Below are positions 47,746 through 56,398 of a stretch of 64,000 bases of DNA, piece by piece; the stretch's first letter is position 1; every line of letters begins with the position of its first letter. The notes under the pieces are model-generated. The model did not search any database, was not told the origin of the DNA, and saw only the letters and a list, made by a program, of their open reading frames with translations. The translations under genes and the position numbers were made by a program. This stretch comes from an uncultured Desulfobacteraceae bacterium (GTDB lineage Bacteria > Desulfobacterota > Desulfobacteria > Desulfobacterales > Desulfobacteraceae), in assembly GCA_913041495.1 (NCBI GenBank), contig CAJWHT010000003.1:1-64000 (forward strand), written 5' to 3'.

Positions 47746-48672
47746 TACTTCAGCCGGTGGCCGGTATCCTTTCTCCCGGGCCTGGATGTCCAGGTGAAGG
47801 GTGGTCACCTGTTCCAGTTTGGGAAAGAAACGCCGGTCGATCTGCCGGGTATCAACGGTTTTAATATAGCGCTTGCAGCTGTCGCAGCAATAGACCCTGA
47901 ATTCCGGCTCTTCTTTGGCGAAAAAGTACTGCTGGTCTTCGGGAGCGGATGAATCACAGAAAAGACATCCCATGCGGCGGGTCTGCCAGATATGGTTGCA
48001 CAGGCTGCAGCAGGCATGGCGTTTGCCGCCCTCATCCAGAAAGGAGAGATCCGGCTGGTTGCCGCAAACCGGGCACCAGCGGGTCTGGGACGGGGGGGCA
48101 TCCTTCAGGTAGACGGCCAGTTGTGCGGCACCGGCCTGAGCGGACGGGGCCATGGCTGAAAATCCGAAAAACGCCAGGGCTTCCACGGTGATGCCGCAGG
48201 CGTGGGCGGTCTTGGAGATGTCCCTTGCATCCAGAAGATCCCTGAACAGGGTGTCAAGATCCACATCGCCCTTTTCCAGGCAGCCGGCCAGGGTTTCTGC
48301 GGCCTGGGCCAGTTTGGGGGCATGGGCAACTGCCAGACGGCAAAGTGTCTCCATAAGTGTACCGCATGCCGCTATGTCAATCCTGAATTCCTCAGGGCTG
48401 ATCAGGGGCATCTGGTTGTCCTGTTTGAGCTTCAGGGTGTGGGGATCAATGATAATGGGGGGGGGATTCAGTTCTGCGCGGGTGGCGGCCTGGGCGGCAA
48501 ACACCCGGCTGTAGAATTCAATCAGGTCGGCATAGGCCGGTCTGATTTTGCTGATGGATTCCGCCGTGCCTGCGATCTGCGCTTCTGTCACATCAAAGAT
48601 TAAAGATTGGGCCAGTTCGGGTCCTGTTTCCTTGTCCGTGGGCTGGCCGGGAACATATGGCGTTTGGGTCAT
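47737..48672 (-). CDS. fdhE: Formate dehydrogenase accessory protein FdhE
   Basis: Multiple CxxC pairs (CPVCGNQPDLSFLDEGGKRHACCSLCNHIW; CCDSCKRYIKTVD). Confidence 0.9.
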   Translation of the reverse strand: MTQTPYVPGQPTDKETGPELAQSLIFDVTEAQIAGTAESISKIRPAYADLIEFYSRVFAAQAATRAELNPPPIIIDPHTLKLKQDNQMPLISPEEFRIDIAACGTLMETLCRLAVAHAPKLAQAAETLAGCLEKGDVDLDTLFRDLLDARDISKTAHACGITVEALAFFGFSAMAPSAQAGAAQLAVYLKDAPPSQTRWCPVCGNQPDLSFLDEGGKRHACCSLCNHIWQTRRMGCLFCDSSAPEDQQYFFAKEEPEFRVYCCDSCKRYIKTVDTRQIDRRFFPKLEQVTTLHLDIQAREKGYRPPAEVSH

Positions 48673-48759
48673 CTGGGTCTCCTGTTTGGGTGAACGCCCC
48701 GGGGTTTTTTATATAATAAACACTCCGGGGCGTTTGTCAGGGGTTAGGCCTTCATCAAT

Positions 48760-49515
48760 TTAGGCCTTCATTAATTTACCAAAGGGGCCCATCATCTTGC
48801 GGATGGCCTCTGAGCGGGTCATGTTTTTATCTGATGCGGCGATCCTTGAGGCGCTGGCTTTCCGTGGGCTACGGCCGGCGTCTGCCACCGCATACTCGGA
48901 ATAGAGGGCCGGATCAAAGGCCGTCAGATAAATGACGTTCAGATCATCGGGATCCAGCAGCATGGCCTTGGGATAGCGCTGCTTTACCTTTTTCAGCCGT
49001 GTTTCGGCCAGGGCAAGCATCTCGTCGCGTTCCCCGAAGTTCATGGTGCCGGTGGGGCAGGTGGTCACGCAGGCCGGTTTCAGGCCGTTGTGGATCCGGT
49101 CATTGCACATGTCACATTTGGTCAGGGTGCCGTCCAGGCCAGCCCTGGGGATGTTGTAAGGACAGGAGCCGATAATTTCCTCTGCATCCAGGGCTTTGGT
49201 TGCCTGGGTGTAGAGGACGGCGCCGGTGGCCTCATCCCTGTATATGGCGTTTTCGTCATATGCGGTTTCCAGGCAGGGCGCTTCGATGCAGTGCCGGCAC
49301 TGGTCGGGAAAGAAGAGCCAGTGGAGTTTGCCCCCAATTTCCTCCTCTGTCATCCGCACCAGCTTGTAGGTGGTGTAAGACAGGTCGGCCGGGTTCTGGT
49401 AACTGCCCATGTTCCGGGTTTTCTCCGCCGGCAGGTCGTGCCATTGCTTACAGGCGACCTGGCAGCCCCTGCAGGCGGTACACAGGGTGGTATCTATCAG
49501 AAATGTTTTACTCAT
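48760..49515 (-). CDS. Formate dehydrogenase iron-sulfur subunit
   Basis: Four cysteine clusters including CTACRGCQVACKQWHDL and CRHCIEAPCLETA. Confidence 0.93.
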   Translation of the reverse strand: MSKTFLIDTTLCTACRGCQVACKQWHDLPAEKTRNMGSYQNPADLSYTTYKLVRMTEEEIGGKLHWLFFPDQCRHCIEAPCLETAYDENAIYRDEATGAVLYTQATKALDAEEIIGSCPYNIPRAGLDGTLTKCDMCNDRIHNGLKPACVTTCPTGTMNFGERDEMLALAETRLKKVKQRYPKAMLLDPDDLNVIYLTAFDPALYSEYAVADAGRSPRKASASRIAASDKNMTRSEAIRKMMGPFGKLMKA

Positions 49516-49527
49516 GGGTTCGTCTCC

Positions 49528-52500
49528 TTACAGCTTCGTCACGTTGACCATGAAGGCCTTGGTTTCCGGGATCCTTGTGTTGGGATCACCGGCCGGCGGG
49601 GTCAGCAGGTTGGCAGAATCTTCGGCGCCTGTATCGGGCCAGCGCCATCCGTAGTGCCAGGGAATGCCCACCTGGTGAACCGTGGCATACCCAATCTTGA
49701 AGGGTTTGATACGCTTGGTGACTACGGCGGTGCACTCCAGGTCCGCCCGGGCGGATGATACTTTTACCCGCTCGCCGTTTTTAATGCCGCGCAGCGTGGC
49801 CAGTTCCTCACTCATTTCCACGAAGACCTGGGGCTGGAGTTCCATGAGCCATTCCTGGGGACGGGTCATAAGCCCGGTCTGCCAGTGCTCGGTGACCCGG
49901 TAGGTGGTGCCCACGAAGGGGAACCTGGGATCACAGGTGGCATGCTTGTCGTCCTTGGTGGTGTAGACCACCGCGGTGGGATTCACCATCTGGGAGGAGA
50001 AGAAGTTCTTTTCCACCGGGCATTCCAGGGGTTCGTAATGCTCGGGGAAAGGGCCGTCTGCCCGGCCGGGGCCGAAGATCTGGCCGTGGCCGTGCTTTCT
50101 CATGATAAACGGATGTTTGGCATCTTTGCGTTTGGTGCCGTCCGGGTTTTCCAAGGGGTACCAGCCGCCGTCGGGGACGTCGCCGGTCCATTTCTTGGAG
50201 ACGTATTTGCCGTCTTTGACATCGCCTTCAAACCGGACCACCCAGTTCTTTTCATCCCAGGGTTGTCCCTTGGGATCAACGGAAGCACGGTTGTAGATGA
50301 TACGGCGGTTCACCGGCCAGCACCAGGCAAATTCCGGATAGAGGCCGATGTTGTTCTCGGCATCCTTCTTGGACCGTCTGGCGGACATGTTGCCTTTTTC
50401 TGTGTAGGAGTTGCAATAGAGCCAGTTGCCGCTGGAGGTGGAGCCGTCGTCCTGGAGGAAGGCAAAGGAGGGCACCAGTGTCCCTTTCTTGTATGTCTTG
50501 CCTTTGACAGTGGTATCTTTTACGAAGTAGCCGTTGATTTCCTTGGCTGCCTTGTGGGGATCGTAGGTACCGTTGGTCTCATAGTCCCATTTCAGGTTCC
50601 GGATGGGATCGGGGAACTTGCCGCCGTGGGCGTATTCTTCTTTGATCATATGTCCCAGATGCATGATGATATCCCCGTCGGGTTTGGAGTTGCCCATGGG
50701 ATTGGGACCCTGATACCGCCATTGCATCCAGCGGCCGGAGTTGGTGACCGATCCTTCCTTTTCGCAGAATACCGAGGCCGGCAGCATGAAGACTTCCGTC
50801 TTGACGGATTTGGGATCCATGCCCGGGCCTTTCCAGAAGGAACCGGTTTCATTGTCGAACAGGTTGACGTTGACCATCCAGTCCAGTTTGCCAAGCGCTT
50901 TTCTGATCTTTGCGGCGTTGGAACCGGAGCAGGCCGGATTCTGTCCCCAGGCAAAAAAACCGTCCATCTCGCCCTTGTACATGGCATCGAACAGGTCAAA
51001 CCAGGAATAGCCTTTGCCGTCGTCCACTTTGGGCAGCCAGTCGTAACCGAAGCTGTTACCCTTCGTGGCCTTTTCGCCGAAGAAGGATTTGAGCATGCTC
51101 ACGGAGTACTTGGGATAGTTCTGCCACCAGTTGGCGGACATGGGATCATTGGAGACCGGTGTCCACTTCTTGTTGTAGGCCGCAAGGCTGGTATTGGAGG
51201 ATCTCGGGGTTTTCAGGTATCCCGGCCAGATGTGCCAGAGCAGGCAGTGGTCCGTGGACCCCTGGACGTTGGATTCCCCGCGCAGGGCGTTGACGCCGCC
51301 GCCGGCCACACCCATGTTCCCCAGCAGCAGCTGAATCATGGCCATGGTACGGATGATCTGGGTACCCACGGTATGCTGGGTCCATCCCATGGCATACATG
51401 ATGGTACCGGCCTTGCCCCTGGCCCCTGAGGCGGCATAAGTCTTGTAAACCTCCAGGAGATCTTTTTTAGGGGTACCGGTGACCTTGGACACGGTGTCCA
51501 GGTCGTAGCGTTCAAAGTGTTTTTTCATGAGCTGGAATACGGAGCGTTCATGTTTCATGCTCCGGTCCATCTTGGGCACACCCTTGGCATCCATTTCAAA
51601 GGCCCAGGTGGACTTGTCGTAGGAACCTAAAGACGGTCCTTCCTTGGAGGCTTTGTAACCGGAGAATAGGCCGTCGTCAAATCCATAGGCCTTGCCAACG
51701 ATAAAGGGGGCATTGGTATATGCCGCAGTGTATTCCTTATTATAAAGGTCGTTGTCCAGGATATACTTGAGCATTCCGCCTAAAAAGGCGATATCTGAAC
51801 CAGACCTGAGCCCTGCATAGATATCGGCACGGGCGGAGGTCCGGGTGAATCTGGGGTCCACGGAGATGAGCTTGGCGCCCTTTTCCATGGCCTGGGTCAC
51901 GTATTTGAAAGAAATGGGATGATTCTCGGCAGCGTTGCTGCCCATAATCATGATACAGTCCGAGTTGCGGATATCAATCCAGTGATTGGTCATTGCACCG
52001 CGTCCAAACGACTCTGCCAGAGCCGCTACAGTTGCGCTATGTCAGATCCGCGCCTGGTGTTCCACATACACCAGGCCCAAGGCGCGCATGAGCGCCTGGT
52101 AAATCCAGCACTCCTCGTTGTCCATGGCTGCCGATCCCACGGAGGCCATGTTGGTGACCCGGTTTACCACCTGGCCTTTCTTATTTTTATGGGTGAATCC
52201 CTTGTCCCGGGTGTCTTTGACCCGTTTGGCAATGGTTTTAAGGGCCCATTCCCAGGATACGGTTTCCCACTTGTCTGAATTAGGCGCCCGGTACATGGGC
52301 TCGGTGAGCCTGTTTTCGTTTTCCACCAGCTGCTTTAAGGCAGCGCCTTTGGGGCAGAGTGCCCCCTGGTTGATGACATGATCCGGATCACCTTCAATGT
52401 TGATGACCCTGCCGTCACCCCGTTTGCTGGTATGGACGATGGCACCGCAGCCAACGGCGCAATAACAGCAAATGGTGGTGGTTTCCTTGGCGTACTCGGT

Positions 52501-52617
52501 CTTCAGCATCTGGGCGTGGGATTTGACCGGCTTCAGGTCAAACCCCAGACCGCTGACGGCCACACCGGCTGCCGCGACCCCTGAGATTTTGATAAAGTCC
52601 CGTCTGTTGAGTTCCAT
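49528..52617 (-). CDS. fdnG: Formate dehydrogenase catalytic subunit, selenocysteine-containing (TGA at 52042-52044), Tat-exported
   Basis: RRDFIKISGVAAAG Tat signal; ...[39 protein letters not shown]; both track ORFs in the same frame. Confidence 0.95.
52010..52024 (-). promoter_or_regulatory. SECIS-like hairpin for fdnG
   Basis: Minus strand GGCTCT-GGC-AGAGTC stem (one GU) 17 nt after UGA. Confidence 0.65.
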
Positions 52618-52665
52618 CTAAATACTGCCTCCTTGACAAAAGGTGTTAATTGCCTGTGCGCGAAG

Positions 52666-52718
52666 GAAGGCATCGGCTGCCGTGGAGGTGCCCCTTTAGG
52701 ACCGGCGCCGATACCTTC
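52666..52718 (-). promoter_or_regulatory. Structured 5' leader of the fdnG operon
   Basis: Minus strand GAAGGTATCGGC...GCCGATGCCTTC 12-bp helix (one GU) with nested GCCG/CGGC, about 50 nt upstream of the start codon. Confidence 0.6.
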
Positions 52719-52836
52719 GTCCGGGCGATGTTTCCCAATGCCGACTTCCATATCACACAACAGGTTACAAAAAAGTTACAAGGGGAGTCGGCTTGTCTGC
52801 AAAGGGGCTTTTTCACCCACTAGTTCAAAACTACCT

Positions 52837-52896
52837 GGTCTATAGGACCCCGGTCTATAAAACCGCGGTCTATAAAAACCTGGCCCATAACATCCC
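52837..52896. repeat. 15-bp tandem repeats (GGTCTATAAAACCGC-like, about 4 copies)
   Basis: GGTCTATAGGACCCC / GGTCTATAAAACCGC / GGTCTATAAAAACCT / GGCCCATAACATCCC. Confidence 0.85.
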
Positions 52897-53252
52897 GGCC
52901 GGCACCACACACCGGAACCCCGGTCCTCGGCCAAAAAAAAATGCAGTTGCGAAATTCCGGGCTGCCGACGGCTCTCCGGCTAAATATGGAAAAGTTGATG
53001 ATATTTCGCCTTGCCTCCCACAGGTTTTTCCCGTAGAATCTAAACCAATTGTTTTAATAAAAGTGGTACTTTCCGCACGCAATGGCACCCAGCCGCATCT
53101 CTTGCTGTATTCGACCCTTGGATCAGGGCATTGGATTTTGCTCACAATCTGATATCTTGCACGGTTTTTGCTGTCCTGTTTTATAGTTGGTTCTATGGTT
53201 GGTCCTACTGGTGGTTTAACGGTTTGGTTTTGCCGTACATTCAGATACCAAA

Positions 53253-53642
53253 ATGATAGACCAAAAGGGAAAATTTAAAAAAGGCGAAAAGGTGAACAAA
53301 CAACTCTACCGACTTCAATGGATGGTATATTGGGCCATCCTGATTCTGATACCGGTGCTGATTGCTTTCTCAGCAGTGCCGGCATCGGGGCAGGACGGCG
53401 GCCAGAAACTGCCTTCCGAATTCAGGATCCGGATATTTCCCATCCCGGGATCCGTGGTAGAAAGCCCCATGCATATTTCATTTCACGGCAGTTCGGATAC
53501 GGTGCCCGCGCCTTCAGATATTTCCGAGTCCGAGACCACCCCCCTCACACCTTCTGCAAAAGACAGTGATGCCGTCTCTCTTGAAATCCAGGCGGATATG
53601 GAAGACAAGGAAGGCGCCGTCCTCTTTGTCTTACCCCTCTGA
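53253..53642 (+). CDS. Hypothetical protein with N-terminal hydrophobic signal/anchor
   Basis: 129-aa ORF, hydrophobic segment WMVYWAILILIPVLIAFSAVPA. Confidence 0.5.
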   Translation: MIDQKGKFKKGEKVNKQLYRLQWMVYWAILILIPVLIAFSAVPASGQDGGQKLPSEFRIRIFPIPGSVVESPMHISFHGSSDTVPAPSDISESETTPLTPSAKDSDAVSLEIQADMEDKEGAVLFVLPL

Positions 53643-53686
53643 TTCGTTTCCTTTCAGGGCCCGTTTTCTCTCGGGGCCTAATCTTG

Positions 53687-55291
53687 TCAGGGTATTTTGA
53701 TTTCCGGAAAACTCAACCGATGGACAAAGCTTGCGTGAAATTCCGGGTCAGAGGCCAGATCCACGATGGTGATTTGGGATACCATCTGCTCGGCTTTTTT
53801 GCGAAACGACGCATCGCAAAGAGCCATCACGGCACCGGCTCCTGCCGCATTTCCGGCCATTTCAATGCCGTTCACAGAATCCGTAGGTATCATTCCAAGG
53901 GTTTTCATATCGGATTTGTCCAGAAAGGTGCCGAAGGCACCGGCGACTATTATTTTTTCCGGCCGCTGGAACCCGGCTTTTTTAAGCAGAAAATCGATGC
54001 CTGTTATGAGCGCCCCCTTGCCCAGTTGCACCGAACGGATATCCTTCTGGCTGATGTAAACGGGCATCTGTGTCCCCTCAGGTGTTTCGGGCACGATATC
54101 GTAACGGTATTGGCCGTTTTCGTTCTTTGTCAGGGCCGGGGATGCGGAATCTATATTGAATCCGCCGGAAGGCAGGATGACCTGGTGACGGCAGAACTGA
54201 GCCACAGCGGACACCACGCCTGAACCGCACAGACCTGTGGCAGGCCGGGGGGTTTTATTGTTTTTTTGAATGCATTCATATTCCGGAAGGGCATCCCTGC
54301 CCGCAAGGGTGACCCGGTTGATGGCCCCGGGAACGGCCTGCATGCCGCAGGAGAGGCTGGCCCCCTCAAAGGCCGGACCGGTGGCGCAGGAGGTGGCAAA
54401 ATAGCCGTCTTCGGATCTGAGCATCAGTTCACCGTTGGTGCCCAGATCAATGAGAAGGGTGCCCGGTGCCTGATTCTCAAAATCCGAGGCCAGGGCTGCG
54501 GCCAGGATATCGCCGCCGATAAACCCGGATATCTGGGGCAGGGTATGGATGTCAAATTCCCCGATGGTAAATCCTAACCTGCGGGCCGGTGTTCTTCTGG
54601 GGGAGTGAAAGGCCGGTTGATAGGGGGAACAGCCGATGGGGGCCGGATCAACCCCCAACAGGATGTGGATCATGGTGGGATTGCCCACCACCACCATATT
54701 ATCGATGGCGTTGCCTTCAAGTGATGCTGATTTGAGTACTTCCTTTATTCCCTGTTCCATGGCATTGACCACAAGGCCCTGGAGGCGGGGCAGGTTTTCC
54801 TTTGATTGGCCGATGGCGCCGATGCGGCTCATGACATCGTCACCGTACAGGGCCTGGGGGTTTTTGACACTCACAGAGGTAACCACCTTGCCCCTGGCGG
54901 TATTGCAAAGATACACCGCCACGGTTGTCGTGCCCAGGTCCACCGCAATGCCGTATTGATCCGGGCCGGACACCTGGGCGAATTTATCACTGAAAACCTT
55001 GGGGAAATTGACACTGGCTTTGCCGATGGTATGGGTGGAAAAAAGGGTGGATTCAGGAATCTCAATGTCCATGTCTTCGGTCACCCGGGCTTCGCAGGCA
55101 AGAATACTCTTGCGTTGGCCCCCTTCCATAATCTGTTCCACCCGGCATTTGCCGCATTTCCCCTTGCCGCCGCAGTCCGAGCGCAATACCAGGTTTTCGG
55201 CGGTGAGTGTGTCCATAAGGGAGTGCCCGGCGGGCGCTGTAATCTGCCTGCCGTGGGGAAGTAGTCGAATGGTGTGGGATGGTATGGTCAT
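53687..55291 (-). CDS. 2Fe-2S/ASKHA-domain protein, RACo-like reductive activator of corrinoid proteins (DUF4445)
   Basis: CGGKGKCGKCRV...C ferredoxin motif, GIAVDLGTTTVAVYL, LLIDLGTNGELML, CGSGVVSAVAQF. Confidence 0.9.
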   Translation of the reverse strand: MTIPSHTIRLLPHGRQITAPAGHSLMDTLTAENLVLRSDCGGKGKCGKCRVEQIMEGGQRKSILACEARVTEDMDIEIPESTLFSTHTIGKASVNFPKVFSDKFAQVSGPDQYGIAVDLGTTTVAVYLCNTARGKVVTSVSVKNPQALYGDDVMSRIGAIGQSKENLPRLQGLVVNAMEQGIKEVLKSASLEGNAIDNMVVVGNPTMIHILLGVDPAPIGCSPYQPAFHSPRRTPARRLGFTIGEFDIHTLPQISGFIGGDILAAALASDFENQAPGTLLIDLGTNGELMLRSEDGYFATSCATGPAFEGASLSCGMQAVPGAINRVTLAGRDALPEYECIQKNNKTPRPATGLCGSGVVSAVAQFCRHQVILPSGGFNIDSASPALTKNENGQYRYDIVPETPEGTQMPVYISQKDIRSVQLGKGALITGIDFLLKKAGFQRPEKIIVAGAFGTFLDKSDMKTLGMIPTDSVNGIEMAGNAAGAGAVMALCDASFRKKAEQMVSQITIVDLASDPEFHASFVHRLSFPEIKIP

Positions 55292-55300
55292 TTGTCTCTC

Positions 55301-56041
55301 TTAGTCGGTTTGTCTCATTTGGCAGTCTTTGCGCTTGGCGCAGATCCGGCAGGTGCTTCCCACGGTGGGGGCGTCAAATTCCGGGCCGATACCGATGAGG
55401 CAGGAAATGGTTTTAAAAGGGGTGAACACGGCGGCTTCAGATACGGTTACCCCGATGTCGGAGATGGGCAGCAGGCCGGCCAGATCTGCCTGCCCGGAAA
55501 GCTCCCACCCGTGGACGGAGCCGGGGCTTAAAAAGGGACTCACCCCCCATCCGGCAGCGGCGGCTGTTCTTTCTGCCACTAATTTAACAAGGGTTTCCAC
55601 TTTGCTCAAGACGAGAAGCCCTAAGGTGTCCAGAAAATGGGACCCCAGAAAGTCACCTGTGCAACTGGCCGCGGCAGCCGCCTTGTCCAGTTCCGGCCCG
55701 GCCGTGTATACCGCTGCCAGAACTTTGGATGCCTTGGATATAAACCTGCCGGAATGTCCTAGGTCTACGTTTAATCGGTGTCGGGTTAAAGGGGCGATTA
55801 TGGTGCCTGTTTTCCCGGAATCACAGGCCGAATAATCAAACCATTGATATGCCATGGCCGGCTGCCAGGTCCCGTTGGCTTGATCAAAGGTGGCTTGGGC
55901 CGCATCCAAAATGGCAGGTTTGGATGAAGACATCTGGATTTTTTCCACCAGTTCGGAAAAGTTGACCGCGACTGAAAGTGAGGTTCTTACCACAGGATGA
56001 TTGTCTGGGCCGGTGTTGGAAACAGGTGATGTCGTGTTCAT
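55301..56041 (-). CDS. MetH activation-domain-like protein associated with corrinoid methyltransferases
   Basis: AVYTAGPELDKAAA...LGSHFLDTLGLLVLSKV...GWGVSPFLSPGSVHGWELSGQADLAGLLP; C-terminal CRICAKRKDCQMR. Confidence 0.75.
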   Translation of the reverse strand: MNTTSPVSNTGPDNHPVVRTSLSVAVNFSELVEKIQMSSSKPAILDAAQATFDQANGTWQPAMAYQWFDYSACDSGKTGTIIAPLTRHRLNVDLGHSGRFISKASKVLAAVYTAGPELDKAAAAASCTGDFLGSHFLDTLGLLVLSKVETLVKLVAERTAAAAGWGVSPFLSPGSVHGWELSGQADLAGLLPISDIGVTVSEAAVFTPFKTISCLIGIGPEFDAPTVGSTCRICAKRKDCQMRQTD

Positions 56042-56398
56042 ATGCTTGTCTTATCCTTATTGGCCAATGTTCGATGCCCCCTCAGGTTCTCCTCCGGCAC
56101 AACGGGTAATAAAATGGGCTGAAACAGGTGGGTTGTCAAGAGAATGTCCTGATCGTGAGAATTTATTATCCCCCCGGCCGGAATAGCCAACGTCAGTTGC
56201 TTTCAACAAGGGCGTGTTGTCCTTTGAAAACCTTAGAAATTTAGAGGGTTGACTAAATCCGGCGATTGTCTTCATCTTCCTTCTGATGTATGTTAGGGTG
56301 ATTCTGCTGGCGATTTTCGTTGATTCGCAGTGAGGGGCGCCCGTTAGAAACGGCTATCAATCAAAGGTTGAAGGTTAAATATCACAGAGGAGACGCAT

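Noticed and set aside
49885-51429. 514-aa ORF on the plus strand
   Set aside because: Antisense shadow of fdnG with no family signature; high-GC third-position artefact.
51994-52044. fdnG as two genes or a pseudogene
   Set aside because: TGA is at the conserved Sec position of formate dehydrogenase and the frame continues.
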